NCBI GenBank assembly: GCA_017549145.1
Contig: JAFYVM010000016.1
Location: 1-35,712 of the forward strand
Direction: 5' to 3'
Length of the DNA: 35,712 bases
Source of the DNA: Bacteroidales bacterium
Lineage (GTDB): Bacteria > Bacteroidota > Bacteroidia > Bacteroidales > UBA932
Shown: piece after piece, positions 8,960 through 17,804 of the stretch
How positions within the stretch are numbered: the first letter of the stretch is position 1
Layout of the letters: each line of letters opens with the position of its first letter
Program-made: the position numbers and the translations under genes
Notes under the pieces: generated by a model
Seen by the model: the letters and a program-made list of their open reading frames with translations, nothing else
Told to the model about the DNA's origin: nothing
Databases searched by the model: none

Positions 8960-9871
8960 TTATTTGTTTACCTGGAATTTGACACAGCCAATCTCGAAGT
9001 ATTTGACGATCTGATGAGCAGCTGCAAGACCTGCATTGATGTTTGCTTCAGATGTCTCAGCACCCATTTTCTTAGGTGTCGCAAATACTCTGTTGCCGAA
9101 TTTCTCTTTGAGTTCATTGATGCACTCAGGAGCGATATCTGTAGCGTATTTAAGGTCTGGTCTCTCTGTAAGAGCCTGCATCAGTCCTTCCTCGCAGATC
9201 AGCTCTTTGCGTGCTGTGTTGATCAAGCATCCGCCTTTAGGCATCTGAACAAGGTATTCATACTTAACAGAACCCTTTGTCATTGGGGTAGCCGGGATAT
9301 TGATAGAAATGAAGTCACATGAACTGTAGAGTTTATCAAATGAGAAAGTCATATTCCATCTCTGATGCTTTTCCTTGATTTCATCAGTCTTGATGATGAC
9401 GTCCATTCCCAGGGCGACTGCCTTCTTGGCTATGAGCTGTCCGATATTACCGAATCCGATGATGCCAAGTTTCTTGCCGCTCAACTCGCTGCCTGTGCCT
9501 GGGTTGAAGCAGTTTCTTGACATATAGATCATCATACCTATCGCAAGTTCTGCTACGGCATTGGAGTTCTGTCCAGGAGTGTTCATTACCACAATCTTGC
9601 GCTCTGTGCAAGCTTTGAGGTCCACATTGTCATAGCCGGCGCCAGCGCGAACAACCAGTTTCAGTTGTTTCGCTGCCTCTACAACTTCTGCTGTGACCTT
9701 GTCTGAGCGAATGATCATAGCGTCAACATCTGCTACAGCAGCGAGGAGTTCCTCTTTTGTCTTGTATTTTTCTAGTAGAACAAGTTCGTGACCTGCCTCT
9801 TCGAGTATATCACGAATGCCGCTCACAGCTTCTGCTGCGAACGGCTTTTCGGTAGCTAGTAGAACTTTCAT
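8960..9871 (-). CDS. serA: D-3-phosphoglycerate dehydrogenase, short form
   Basis: A 303-aa enzyme that oxidises 3-phosphoglycerate to 3-phosphohydroxypyruvate with NAD, the first step of serine synthesis. The NAD loop is GIIGFGNIGQL, the active-site Arg lies in NTARKELI, and the Glu in DIAPECI. Where most D-2-hydroxyacid dehydrogenases have the catalytic His (TPHxG), this protein reads ATPKKMGAET, so Lys takes its place. This matches the His-less, Lys-containing short PGDHs described from Entamoeba and many Bacteroidetes. There is no ACT or ASB regulatory domain, so serine feedback through those domains is not expected. It starts 2 nt after serC. Confidence 0.92.
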   Translation of the reverse strand: MKVLLATEKPFAAEAVSGIRDILEEAGHELVLLEKYKTKEELLAAVADVDAMIIRSDKVTAEVVEAAKQLKLVVRAGAGYDNVDLKACTERKIVVMNTPGQNSNAVAELAIGMMIYMSRNCFNPGTGSELSGKKLGIIGFGNIGQLIAKKAVALGMDVIIKTDEIKEKHQRWNMTFSFDKLYSSCDFISINIPATPMTKGSVKYEYLVQMPKGGCLINTARKELICEEGLMQALTERPDLKYATDIAPECINELKEKFGNRVFATPKKMGAETSEANINAGLAAAHQIVKYFEIGCVKFQVNK

Positions 9872-9873
9872 GA

Positions 9874-10947
9874 TTATTTATGCTGTTGTTCGAACTCTTT
9901 CATGCAGTCAACAAGTGCCTGTACGCTCTCCATAGGGCAGGCGTTGTAGATAGATGCGCGGAATCCTCCGACTGATCTATGTCCCTTGATTCCAGTCATG
10001 CCCTGAGCCTTTGCGTATGCCATGAACTCGTCCTGAAGAGCCTCATAGCCTTCTGCCATAACGAAGCATACGTTCATGATTGAACGGTCCTCTACAGCAG
10101 CTGTACCCTTGAATAATGGGTTGCGGTCAATTTCTGCGTAAAGGAGCTCTGCTTTCTTCTTGTTAATCTCATAAATAGCTTCAACTCCACCCTGCTCCTT
10201 GAGCCACTTCAAGGTCTCGTTCATTACGTAGATTGCAAATACTGGAGGAGTGTTGAACATTGATTCTCCGTTGATGTGAGTACGGAGATCAAGCATTGTA
10301 GGGATATATCTGCTTACCTTTCCGAGGAGGTCCTTCTTGATGATGAAGAATGCTACACCTGCAGGACCCACATTTTTCTGTGCACCACCATAGATCATAG
10401 CGTACTTGCTTACATCAACAGGGCGGCTCATGATGTCTGATGACATATCTGCGATAAGTGGAACAGGACAGTCAAGATCCTCATGTAACTCGGTTCCGTA
10501 GATAGTGTTATTTGTAGTTACATGGAAGTAGTCAAGGTCTGCTGGTATTTCGTAACCCTTTGGAATATAATTGTATACAGTCTCTGCAGAAGATGCTACT
10601 GCATACGCGTTTCCAAGTCCCTTAGCTTCCTTAAGCGCTTTCTTTGCCCAAACGCCTGTCTCGAGATAACCTGCCTTGTTCTCCAGGAAGTTCATTGCAA
10701 CATAGAGGAATCCCATGCTCGCTCCACCACCAAGGAACACAACCTCGTAGTCCTCAGGAATGTTAAGGAGTTCTTTCCAAAGAGCTCGGCATTCGTTCAT
10801 GACAGCTTCCCATTCCTTTGTTCTATGTGAGATAGATATTACAGGAACGCCAGTGCCTTTGAAATCTTTTAGAGCTTCAATTGCGCTATCAATCGCCTGT
10901 TGCGGGAGAATACAAGGGCCCGCAGTGAAATTGTGTACTTTTTTCAT
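9874..10947 (-). CDS. serC: Phosphoserine aminotransferase
   Basis: A 357-aa class-V PLP aminotransferase that converts 3-phosphohydroxypyruvate and glutamate to phosphoserine. The start [13 protein letters not shown] is diagnostic. LGGGASMGF and the Schiff-base lysine in [12 protein letters not shown] are present, and the C-terminus has [19 protein letters not shown]. The length is standard. It lies between pyrI (14 nt upstream) and serA (2 nt downstream), so pyrimidine and serine genes share a transcript. No serB is seen in the window. Confidence 0.96.
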   Translation of the reverse strand: MKKVHNFTAGPCILPQQAIDSAIEALKDFKGTGVPVISISHRTKEWEAVMNECRALWKELLNIPEDYEVVFLGGGASMGFLYVAMNFLENKAGYLETGVWAKKALKEAKGLGNAYAVASSAETVYNYIPKGYEIPADLDYFHVTTNNTIYGTELHEDLDCPVPLIADMSSDIMSRPVDVSKYAMIYGGAQKNVGPAGVAFFIIKKDLLGKVSRYIPTMLDLRTHINGESMFNTPPVFAIYVMNETLKWLKEQGGVEAIYEINKKKAELLYAEIDRNPLFKGTAAVEDRSIMNVCFVMAEGYEALQDEFMAYAKAQGMTGIKGHRSVGGFRASIYNACPMESVQALVDCMKEFEQQHK

Positions 10948-10961
10948 GATGAATGAAGTTA

Positions 10962-11414
10962 TTAGAAAATACCTTTAGTGTCTGATATCTTTTCACAGAA
11001 GTGGCAGAGTAGAGAGACTTCCTTACCTTTAGCCTTAACTGTGAATCTGGTTTTAATTGGTTGGTGGTTAGTTACGCATTTAGGGTTCATACATCTTGCA
11101 ACGCCAATGATTTCCTCCGGCATGTCGATTTTCTTTTTCTCGACAACCTTGAAGTTGCGGATCACATTTACGGTAGCGTCAGGAGCAAGAAGAGCAAGCT
11201 TGTTAAGCTCGTCGTTTTCGAAGAACTTATTCTCAATCTTGATGATGCCTTTCTTACCATGGGCTTTGCTCGCAAGGTTGATACCGATGGTAATCTGATT
11301 TTCAATACCCTTAAGGTTAAGGATGTTGAGGGCCTTATATACGTTTTCCGCTGGAATATGGTCTAGTACGGTACCATTCTCCAATGCGCTTACTACTAAT
11401 TCCTTGTTTCCCAT
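10962..11414 (-). CDS. pyrI: Aspartate carbamoyltransferase regulatory chain
   Basis: A 150-aa regulatory subunit that binds CTP or ATP and joins PyrB trimers into the allosteric dodecamer. The N-terminal allosteric domain ([29 protein letters not shown]) is followed by the zinc domain with four cysteines in CMNPKC and CHFC. The length matches E. coli PyrI (about 153 aa). It starts 2 nt after pyrB. Confidence 0.96.
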   Translation of the reverse strand: MGNKELVVSALENGTVLDHIPAENVYKALNILNLKGIENQITIGINLASKAHGKKGIIKIENKFFENDELNKLALLAPDATVNVIRNFKVVEKKKIDMPEEIIGVARCMNPKCVTNHQPIKTRFTVKAKGKEVSLLCHFCEKISDTKGIF

Positions 11415-11416
11415 AA

Positions 11417-12325
11417 TTATCTATATCCAAGTAAATATGAAATGATAGCCATTCTGACGTAGAGTCCGTTTTCGGCCTGCTTGAAATAATATGCATACTT
11501 AGTGTCATCCACATCCTGATCGATCTCAGTTACGCGTGGGAGCGGATGAAGAATCTTCATATTATCTTTCACGTTTCCAAGCATAGAAGCCTCAAGACGA
11601 TATACATCCTTAACTCTTTCGTACTCCATAGGGTCAGTGAATCTCTCCTGCTGTACACGAGTCATATATAGGATGTCGCAATCGTTGAGGTACTCGTCCA
11701 AAGAAGTAGTCTCAATATACTCAATGCCCTTAGCATCAAGGAATTCCTTGTATTCCTTAGGCATCTTCAGCTCCTCTGGTGCTGTGAAGATGAAACGAGG
11801 GTTGAAATGAGACATCGCCTGAAGGAGTGAGTGAGTTGTGCGACCATATTTAAGGTCACCTACCATGTTGATTGTAAGTCCTTCAAGTGTACCCTGAGTC
11901 TGGATGATAGAATATAGGTCAAGCAGTGTCTGCGAAGGGTGCTGGTTGGCACCGTCTCCTGCATTTACAACCGGAACATCCGCAACTTCGGAAGCGTAAC
12001 GTGAACTACCTTCCAACGGATGACGCATCACAATCATATCGACATAATTGTTCACCATCTTGATTGTGTCCTTCAAGGTTTCACCCTTGCTCTGGCTGGT
12101 GTTAGATGCATCGGAGAATCCGATAACCTTTGCTCCGAGTCTGTTGATAGCTGTTTCAAAGCTTAGTCTGGTTCTTGTCGATGGCTCGAAGAATAGGCTG
12201 GCGATTACCTTGCCTTCAAGGAAGTTCTGCTCCCTGTTCTGCTCGAATTCCTTTGCAGTTTCAAGTACGTGCAGGATTTCCTCTTTTGAGAAATCCCTGA
12301 TGGATATTAGACTTTTTCTGCTCAT
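11417..12325 (-). CDS. pyrB: Aspartate carbamoyltransferase catalytic chain
   Basis: A 302-aa enzyme that condenses carbamoyl phosphate and aspartate to carbamoyl aspartate, the committed step of pyrimidine synthesis. The carbamoyl-phosphate motif [13 protein letters not shown] is at about residues 48-60. Other signatures are [26 protein letters not shown], and the late [10 protein letters not shown] before the C-terminus. The neighbouring pyrI supports a class B (allosteric) ATCase. It lies 14 nt downstream of yigZ. No leader attenuator of the E. coli pyrBI type is seen. Confidence 0.97.
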   Translation of the reverse strand: MSRKSLISIRDFSKEEILHVLETAKEFEQNREQNFLEGKVIASLFFEPSTRTRLSFETAINRLGAKVIGFSDASNTSQSKGETLKDTIKMVNNYVDMIVMRHPLEGSSRYASEVADVPVVNAGDGANQHPSQTLLDLYSIIQTQGTLEGLTINMVGDLKYGRTTHSLLQAMSHFNPRFIFTAPEELKMPKEYKEFLDAKGIEYIETTSLDEYLNDCDILYMTRVQQERFTDPMEYERVKDVYRLEASMLGNVKDNMKILHPLPRVTEIDQDVDDTKYAYYFKQAENGLYVRMAIISYLLGYR

Positions 12326-12339
12326 ATTGTTGTTATTGG

Positions 12340-12954
12340 TTATATTTCATCCACTCTGCAGCCTTCGACGTCTCCCATCCTTTCCAGGAATGTGTCCACC
12401 AACGATAATCTGACACTGGTGTCTATGCTGCATTCCATGTCGAACTGCTGGTTTCGCTGTTCGAGGTTCATGTCTTTCATGACCTTCATCACCGAGTTCA
12501 TACTCATGTAACCAAAGTGTACTCTGTATAGCTTGGATGCTATCTTTTCGATGATTTCAGCATTTGCAAGTACATCTGCTGTGGAGGTCTTATATGCTCG
12601 TATCAGACCGGGAATTCCCAACTTGATACCACCAAAATATCTTACTACAACTACTAGAACATCGCTTAATCCCAATGAATCAATCTGTCCGAGAACGGGT
12701 CTTCCTGATGATCCGGAAGGTTCTCCGTCGTCATTTGCGCGGAACTTGTCTCCAAGATATCCGAGCCTGTATGCATAGACATGATGTCTCGCGTCGTAGT
12801 ACTCTTTTTTGAGTGCGGCGACGATCTCTTTTACTTCTTCTTCTGTTTCAACGGGATAAGCATGGGCAATGAATCGGCTTCCATTGTCCTTGAAGAGCCC
12901 CTTAGCCTTAGCGGCTATGCTCTTGTATGAATCTTTAATCTGAAAATCGTCCAT
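12340..12954 (-). CDS. YigZ/IMPACT family protein
   Basis: A 204-aa member of the UPF0029 (IMPACT N-terminal) family. The motifs are [47 protein letters not shown] and [21 protein letters not shown]. The exact function is unsettled; eukaryotic IMPACT affects GCN2 signalling. A frame-internal ATG at 12954 ([13 protein letters not shown]) is chosen over the far end of the frame at 13026, because those 24 residues overlap promoter sequence on both strands. It is the first gene of the yigZ-pyrBI-serCA-DUF1015 operon. Confidence 0.92.
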   Translation of the reverse strand: MDDFQIKDSYKSIAAKAKGLFKDNGSRFIAHAYPVETEEEVKEIVAALKKEYYDARHHVYAYRLGYLGDKFRANDDGEPSGSSGRPVLGQIDSLGLSDVLVVVVRYFGGIKLGIPGLIRAYKTSTADVLANAEIIEKIASKLYRVHFGYMSMNSVMKVMKDMNLEQRNQQFDMECSIDTSVRLSLVDTFLERMGDVEGCRVDEI

Positions 12955-12962
12955 ACAAAAGC

Positions 12963-12970
12963 CAAATTTA
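12963..12970 (-). promoter_or_regulatory. Promoter -7 box for the yigZ-pyrBI-serCA operon
   Basis: On the minus strand this reads TAAATTTG, an exact TAnnTTTG match ending 8 nt before the yigZ ATG. The mRNA would have almost no leader. No clear TTG is seen upstream. Confidence 0.5.
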
Positions 12971-13014
12971 ATGTTTTTTGAAAGAAAAATGAAATAATCT
13001 GAAAGAAAAATTAT

Positions 13015-13022
13015 TACCTTTG
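13015..13022 (+). promoter_or_regulatory. Promoter -7 box for the pRiA4b-like gene and miaA
   Basis: TACCTTTG is an exact -7 match and is identical to the rrn promoter -7 box at 35490. It is back to back with the minus-strand box at 12963-12970. Transcription should start near 13028, at the foot of the hairpin at 13028-13048. Confidence 0.55.
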
Positions 13023-13027
13023 ACATC

Positions 13028-13054
13028 GCTTCCGAGTACCTCGGAGGCGTTTTT
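13028..13054 (+). promoter_or_regulatory. Leader hairpin with T-run (terminator-like)
   Basis: GCTTCCGAG (13028-13036) pairs with CTCGGAGGC (13040-13048) over 9 bp with one G-U pair and the 3-nt loop TAC. GTTTTT follows. This has the form of an intrinsic terminator but sits between the promoter and the gene at 13079. It resembles the DUF308 leader hairpin at 17138-17156. A five-codon mini-frame (MKEQF) at 13055-13072 lies between the hairpin and the gene. Confidence 0.6.
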
Positions 13055-13078
13055 ATGAAAGAACAATTCTAACTGTCT

Positions 13079-13612
13079 ATGATACTTAAATATAGAGTTT
13101 CACTCCCTGGACTGAAGGGATTTGCAAGAGTGTATGAGGTGAAGGATACCACCACGCTTTATAGCTTTCACAAGCAGATGAGAGCAGACATGGATTTCCC
13201 TCAGGATCAGATCGTACTTTTCAAATCATTCGACCCAGTCGGAAATGTAGCTGCAAGATATAGTATTACGGATCTTGGATTCGGTACTATCGATGATGTC
13301 ACTTGTGGTGCTTGTCATAAGCGCGAGGAGGATAAATTCATCTATTTCTACGACACAACTAACGTAAAGAGCGTTATTGTGACTTTCGAGGGAGAGGGTG
13401 AACCTCGTTTTAAGGCGATTTATCCATTGCTTGTCGAGACTAAGGGTCCGAACCCTATCGAGTTTGAGAATGGATATGTAGCATTTGAGGACCTTCCAGA
13501 TGATAAGAAGAAGGATCCGGAGGATGATGACGACGATGACTTCATTGACGATGAGGATGATGATGAGGGCATCGAGGATGACGAAACAGAGGAACTCTAC
13601 GACGAGGAGTAA
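13079..13612 (+). CDS. Plasmid pRiA4b ORF3-like protein
   Basis: A 177-aa protein whose first ~140 residues fit the pRiA4b ORF-3-like family (MILKYRVSLPGLKGFARVYEVKDTTTLYSFHKQM...). It has WxF-like beta strands and the segment IDDVTCGACHKREEDKFIYFYD. The C-terminus (about residues 143-177) is almost entirely Asp and Glu and is probably unstructured. The function is unknown; despite the plasmid-derived name, it is a chromosomal gene often found beside miaA in Bacteroidetes. It is separated from miaA only by a dispersed repeat. Confidence 0.8.
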   Translation: MILKYRVSLPGLKGFARVYEVKDTTTLYSFHKQMRADMDFPQDQIVLFKSFDPVGNVAARYSITDLGFGTIDDVTCGACHKREEDKFIYFYDTTNVKSVIVTFEGEGEPRFKAIYPLLVETKGPNPIEFENGYVAFEDLPDDKKKDPEDDDDDDFIDDEDDDEGIEDDETEELYDEE

Positions 13613-13639
13613 TGTCATCCTGAACGAAGTGAAGGATCT
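13613..13639 (+). repeat. Dispersed stem-loop repeat, copy 2 (upstream of miaA)
   Basis: TGTCATCCTGAACGAAGTGA followed by AGGATCT. It starts directly after the TAA of the preceding gene and ends 5 nt before the miaA ATG, so it fills the whole gap. Stem ATCCT (13617-13621) pairs with AGGAT (13633-13637). Compared with copy 1, one stem position has changed on both sides (T-A to C-G). Confidence 0.85.
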
Positions 13640-13644
13640 CTCCA

Positions 13645-14562
13645 ATGAACCGTAAACTGATTATCATACTAGGCCCCACAGCTGTAGGCAAGACTGACTA
13701 CAGCATTGAGATGGCGCTTAAATATGATTCTCCGATTATTTCTTGCGACTCGCGTCAGATATATAAGGAAATGAGTATTGGCACAGCTGTGCCTTCTGCT
13801 GAGCATCTTGCAGCTGTTCAGCATTATTTTATTCATTCCCATACAGTTACAGAGCTCTATACGGCTGGAAAGTATGAGGTTGAGGCTCTGGATTTAATCA
13901 ATAAGCTTTTTGATCAGGGACATGAGACTCTGGTTATGGCAGGCGGTTCCGGATTCTATGTTGATGCCCTCGTAAACGGATTGGATGATTTCCCTTCTGC
14001 AGATTTGAAGTTGCGTGATGAGCTTATGCGCAGGCTCAAGGAAGAAGGGGTTGAAGAGCTGAGATTGGAGCTCAAGGCATTGGATCCTGAAAGTTATGAG
14101 ACAATCGACATTGCCAATGGACAGCGTGTCGTGCGTGCTCTGGAGGTGTGTCTGATGACAGGAAAGCCATTCTCTTCATTTAAGACAGCAGAGAAGAAGG
14201 CACGCGATTTTGAGATTGAGAAGATTGGTCTTACGCGTCCACGTGAAGTGCTCTATGATAGAATCAACCGTCGTGTCTTGCAGATGATTGATGAGGGGCT
14301 GGTCGATGAGGTGCGCTCGGTTGAACAGTATCGTGAACTTGCTGCTCTTCAGACAGTTGGCTATAAGGAAATCTTCGATTGGTTTGACTATCAGAACGGT
14401 CTGGTCTCGACTGAGGGATGGGGACCGACATCACCAGGAGACGGACCTGTCACTTCATTGGACAGAGCAATCGAACTGATTCAACGTAATACACGCCATT
14501 ATGCCAAGCGTCAGTTGTCTTACTGGAAGCGTGACAAAGATATAAAATGGCTTGAGTTATAA
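13645..14562 (+). CDS. miaA: tRNA dimethylallyltransferase
   Basis: A 305-aa enzyme that transfers dimethylallyl to A37 of tRNAs reading codons that begin with U. The P-loop GPTAVGKT is at residues 10-17. It is followed by the substrate motif ISCDSRQIYKEMSIGTAVP and, later, ANGQRVVRALEVCLMTGKPFS and LQTVGYKEIFDW. The length is normal. It is the second gene of a two-gene transcript running from 13028 to the hairpin at 14572-14598. Confidence 0.96.
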   Translation: MNRKLIIILGPTAVGKTDYSIEMALKYDSPIISCDSRQIYKEMSIGTAVPSAEHLAAVQHYFIHSHTVTELYTAGKYEVEALDLINKLFDQGHETLVMAGGSGFYVDALVNGLDDFPSADLKLRDELMRRLKEEGVEELRLELKALDPESYETIDIANGQRVVRALEVCLMTGKPFSSFKTAEKKARDFEIEKIGLTRPREVLYDRINRRVLQMIDEGLVDEVRSVEQYRELAALQTVGYKEIFDWFDYQNGLVSTEGWGPTSPGDGPVTSLDRAIELIQRNTRHYAKRQLSYWKRDKDIKWLEL

Positions 14563-14566
14563 AGAC

Positions 14567-15397
14567 TTACAACGGCAGCTGAACAAGCTGTCGTTTTTCG
14601 TAATGAGCGCTCCAGCGGAAGCCGAGAGACTTGGCCAGATCAGCATATTTCGCAAAGTCGGTACCTACAACAAAATCATCATGTGAGTCTGATCCGAAGC
14701 TGATGATTTCTCCTCCCATTTCTTTGTATCGAAGGAGGACATTGGTGTCCAATGATGCCTGACGGCCTTTGTAGTTCTGGTAACTCTTTGTGTTGATTTC
14801 CAGTGCCTTACCATTATGGATGAGGTAGCGGAAAATCTCATCGAACACATCGCTGAAGTGCTTGTATAGAATATCGACCTGCTCGTAATTACAATAGCGG
14901 ACAATGTAGTCGTAGTGTCCCATGATATCGAAGTCTCCCCATGCTGACATCTCGTTGTAGAGAGTCTCCAGATAGCACCTGTACGCTTCCTGCCAGCTTT
15001 TGCCTTCAAAGAAGCTCCCGAAGAACGGATCTGTATCCTCGATGTAGTGAATGGATCCGATGACCTGATCGAAATTATGCTTGGACATTACCTGCGCCAC
15101 CTGCTCTCTGCAGCGTGGGTGCATTCCGATTTCGATTCCTTTGAGAATCTTGATTTCTGGGTAAAGGCCCTGAACTCTGTCTATTTCATTCTGCTGCGCA
15201 TCGACATCCACAAGGTCGTTACTTCTTGGGGACAATGTCAGAGTCTGCTCTGGAACAAAAATGTCGCAGTGGTCTGCGAAGCACAGACCACCGAGACCTT
15301 TTTCTACTGCTGCTTTAGATGATGCTTCGACTGTCGTTCTTTTGCCGTCGAAAGAGAATTCGCAGTGATTATGATTATCAAAAAGATTTCTGAGCAT
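14567..15397 (-). CDS. PHP-domain phosphoesterase (histidinol-phosphatase type)
   Basis: A 276-aa PHP-family metallo-phosphoesterase. The metal ligands are visible in order: DNHNHCEFSFDG, FADHCD, KGIEIGMH, GSIHYIED, MGHYDYI and GSDSHDD. The layout matches HisJ/HisK-type histidinol-phosphatases, which release phosphate from histidinol phosphate. No other histidine genes are nearby, so the real substrate is uncertain. Its ATG overlaps the fhs stop by one base (TAATG), implying translational coupling with folate one-carbon metabolism. Confidence 0.82.
   Translation of the reverse strand: MLRNLFDNHNHCEFSFDGKRTTVEASSKAAVEKGLGGLCFADHCDIFVPEQTLTLSPRSNDLVDVDAQQNEIDRVQGLYPEIKILKGIEIGMHPRCREQVAQVMSKHNFDQVIGSIHYIEDTDPFFGSFFEGKSWQEAYRCYLETLYNEMSAWGDFDIMGHYDYIVRYCNYEQVDILYKHFSDVFDEIFRYLIHNGKALEINTKSYQNYKGRQASLDTNVLLRYKEMGGEIISFGSDSHDDFVVGTDFAKYADLAKSLGFRWSAHYEKRQLVQLPL
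14572..14598 (+). terminator. Intrinsic terminator of miaA, inside the convergent PHP gene
   Basis: ACGGCAGCT (14572-14580) pairs with AGCTGTCGT (14586-14594), with one G-T pair and a 5-nt loop, followed by TTTTT. It starts 10 nt after the miaA stop but lies within the last codons of the minus-strand gene at 14567-15397, so one sequence codes on one strand and terminates on the other. Confidence 0.75.
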
Positions 15398-17064
15398 TAG
15401 CTTAGTCCTTCGATTTCACCGTTTACAATGTCAATCTTCATTGCCTGAGGTACTTTCGGAAGTCCTGGCATTCTGATGATGTCTCCTGCGATTGCAACAA
15501 TCATTTCAGAACCTGTGTTGATCACGATATCCTTGATGTCAAACTCAAATCCCTCAGGTGCTCCGTATGCCTTAGCGTCTTGTGAGAATGAGTACTGAGT
15601 CTTGGCAATACATACCGGAAGGTGTGAAAGGCCGATCTTTTCAGCCATCGCAATCTTCTGACGCGCCTTGCTTGAGAATGTTACGCTGCCTGCACCATAG
15701 ATGTTCTTAGCGACGCTCTCGATTTTGCTGCAGATATTCTGCTCGTCGCTATATGTAAACTGAAGCGGACCAGATGGGTTGTTATCAATTGTCTCTACCA
15801 CGAGGTTTGCAAGGTCAACTGCTCCTGCTCCTCCCTCTGCCCATGCATTGTTAAGAGCGAATGGAACCCCCATTGAAGCGCAATGCTCCTTTACCATGTT
15901 GATCTCTTCTTCTGTGTCAGACGCATACTTGTTGAAGCATACGATTACGGTCTGACCGAAGCTCTGTAGGTTCTTGATGTGCTTGTCGAGGTTTGCAAAT
16001 CCTTTGCGTACGCCCTCTGCATCAGGTTTCTGGATATCAGCCAATGCAGTGCCTCCATGCATCTTGAGACCGTTTAGAGTGGCTACGAGCACTGTAAGTT
16101 CTGGCTTGAGTCCGCTCTTGCGGCACTTGATGTTGAAGAATTTTTCAGCTCCGAGGTCTGCACCGAAGCCGGCTTCTGTGATGACATAGTCTCCGAAGCT
16201 CATAGCTGTCTTGGTGGCAAGGATTGAGTTACAACCGTGTGCGATGTTTGCGAACGGACCTCCGTGGATGAATGCCGGGCTGCCTTCTGTTGTCTGTACA
16301 AGGTTTGGCTGCACTGCGTCAAGCATGAGTGTGAGAATTGCTCCTGTGACTCCAAGGTCTTTTACCTGGAATGGAGTGCCGTCGAAGCGGTATCCGAGAA
16401 GGATGTTGTCAATTCTTCTTCTCATGTCTTCCAAGCTTGTTGACAAGCAAAGGATTGCCATGATTTCTGAAGCAGGTGTGATATCGAAGCCTGACTCCTG
16501 AGTGAGGCCGTTTGTACGTGGACCAAGTCCTGTGACGATGCTTCTGAGTGAGCGGTCATTCACGTCGAGGACGCGTTTCCACAAAATGTCCTTCAGCGCG
16601 AATCCTTCCTCCTGGTGCTGATAGATATAGTTGTCCAGAAGGGCTGATATCATATTGTGTGCAGATGTGACTGCATGGAAGTCTCCTGTGAAATGAAGAT
16701 TGATCTTCTCCATCGGTACAACCTGAGCGTAACCACCTCCGGCAGCTCCTCCCTTCATACCGAAACATGGACCCAAAGATGGCTCTCGAAGCGCTACAAC
16801 TGCTTTTTTGCCGATCTTGTTAAGACCAAGTGCAAGTCCTACTGATACTGTTGTCTTACCTATGCCGGCCTTTGTTGCAGTGATGGCTGTCACTAGAATG
16901 AGCTTACTCTTGGCCACCTTCTCTTCGTCAATTAGCGAAAGTGGAACCTTGGCCATATAATGACCGTATTGTGCGATTTCTTCCTGCGGAATACCAATGC
17001 TTTCAGCAATTTCTGTAATCCTGCGCATCTTGACGCTTCTTGCAATTTCGATATCAGACTTCAT
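15397..17064 (-). CDS. fhs: Formate--tetrahydrofolate ligase
   Basis: A 555-aa enzyme that makes 10-formyl-THF from formate, THF and ATP. The signatures are [37 protein letters not shown] and [15 protein letters not shown]. The nucleotide loop reads TKAGIGKTT, where the clostridial consensus is TPAGEGKTT; the GKT core is kept. This may be a Bacteroidetes form. ATG 17064 ([10 protein letters not shown]) is preferred; an ATG four codons earlier at 17076 is possible. No clear promoter box was found on this strand. Confidence 0.96.
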   Translation of the reverse strand: MKSDIEIARSVKMRRITEIAESIGIPQEEIAQYGHYMAKVPLSLIDEEKVAKSKLILVTAITATKAGIGKTTVSVGLALGLNKIGKKAVVALREPSLGPCFGMKGGAAGGGYAQVVPMEKINLHFTGDFHAVTSAHNMISALLDNYIYQHQEEGFALKDILWKRVLDVNDRSLRSIVTGLGPRTNGLTQESGFDITPASEIMAILCLSTSLEDMRRRIDNILLGYRFDGTPFQVKDLGVTGAILTLMLDAVQPNLVQTTEGSPAFIHGGPFANIAHGCNSILATKTAMSFGDYVITEAGFGADLGAEKFFNIKCRKSGLKPELTVLVATLNGLKMHGGTALADIQKPDAEGVRKGFANLDKHIKNLQSFGQTVIVCFNKYASDTEEEINMVKEHCASMGVPFALNNAWAEGGAGAVDLANLVVETIDNNPSGPLQFTYSDEQNICSKIESVAKNIYGAGSVTFSSKARQKIAMAEKIGLSHLPVCIAKTQYSFSQDAKAYGAPEGFEFDIKDIVINTGSEMIVAIAGDIIRMPGLPKVPQAMKIDIVNGEIEGLS

Positions 17065-17116
17065 GGCGTAGTGCAACTTATTATAATAATGAACGCGAAA
17101 ATAGCGAAAAAAATCT

Positions 17117-17124
17117 TATTTTTG
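17117..17124 (+). promoter_or_regulatory. Promoter -7 box for the DUF308-dnaG gene run
   Basis: TATTTTTG matches TAnnTTTG exactly, 42 nt upstream of the DUF308 start, in the divergent gap with fhs. No TTG is found at -33. The hairpin 17138-17156 lies in the leader. Confidence 0.5.
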
Positions 17125-17137
17125 CATTCTATGTGTA

Positions 17138-17156
17138 CTTCACTTTACAAGTGAGG
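17138..17156 (+). promoter_or_regulatory. Leader hairpin of the DUF308 gene
   Basis: CTTCACTT pairs with AAGTGAGG over 8 bp (one G-U pair) with the 3-nt loop TAC. An A-run (CTAAAAAAAT) then leads to the ATG. It has the same outer sequence (CTTC...GAGG), stem length and TAC loop as the hairpin at 13029-13047. Confidence 0.55.
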
Positions 17157-17166
17157 CTAAAAAAAT

Positions 17167-17802
17167 ATGACAATGATAACTTTTGGTTACAAAAACAAAT
17201 TCAGCGGTCTTATCCGCTCAGTTTTGGCAATTGCTGTCGGTGTGGTGATGGTTGCAAGCAGAGCTAATGCTCTAGAACTTGCTGTACAGATAATTGCAGC
17301 GTTTCTGGTCGCTACTGGAGTCGTGACATTTTTACTTGGATTCAAGACAAAGGAGGGTGGTGAGAATAAGTTGATGCTTGTAAATGCTGCCGTAGATGTT
17401 TTGTTGGGAGTACTGCTGTTCTTCTTCCCTGGTTTTGTTGTAAACATCATGATCTATATCATCGGTTTTGCGCTTATCGCATTCGGGCTATTCCAGATTG
17501 CTGCTTTGGTAAGTGCCATCCGAGTGTCGCAGGTTGGATACGGGTCCTTTGTCTTGCCGGTACTTGTTGTTATCGCTGGATGTTTTCTTGTGGCAAGACC
17601 ATCTTTCATTGGTGAAGCGATAGGTATTGTTGCTGGTGCAGCGTTGATCGTATATGGTGCATCTGAGCTTTTCTCTACTTGGAAAATGCGCAAGGCAATT
17701 GATGAGTATGAGATAAAGGAGGCTCCTAAGACTGAAGTGAAAGAGTCTGAAGTGGAGATTGAGGCTGAGGATGTAGAATATCAGAAGGTTGACGAACAGT
17801 AA
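17167..17802 (+). CDS. DUF308 (HdeD-like) membrane protein
   Basis: A 211-aa inner-membrane protein with about six hydrophobic segments between residues 15 and 175, in pairs typical of DUF308/HdeD (for example LIRSVLAIAVGVVMVA, VDVLLGVLLFFFPGFVVNIM, GFALIAFGLFQIAAL and LPVLVVIAGCFLVARPS). The last ~40 residues are soluble and acidic (EVKESEVEIEAEDVEYQ). HdeD is linked to acid resistance in E. coli, but the function here is unknown. It lies 2 nt before dnaG and is probably co-transcribed with it. Confidence 0.82.
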   Translation: MTMITFGYKNKFSGLIRSVLAIAVGVVMVASRANALELAVQIIAAFLVATGVVTFLLGFKTKEGGENKLMLVNAAVDVLLGVLLFFFPGFVVNIMIYIIGFALIAFGLFQIAALVSAIRVSQVGYGSFVLPVLVVIAGCFLVARPSFIGEAIGIVAGAALIVYGASELFSTWKMRKAIDEYEIKEAPKTEVKESEVEIEAEDVEYQKVDEQ

Positions 17803-17804
17803 AA

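Noticed and set aside
13055-13072. Five-codon frame MKEQF as a leader peptide
   Set aside because: It has no run of regulatory codons and could easily arise by chance; kept only as a note on the hairpin.
17065-17116. Promoter for fhs (TAAGTTGC near 17082)
   Set aside because: Only 6 of 8 positions match if forced, and there is no upstream TTG; too weak to list.
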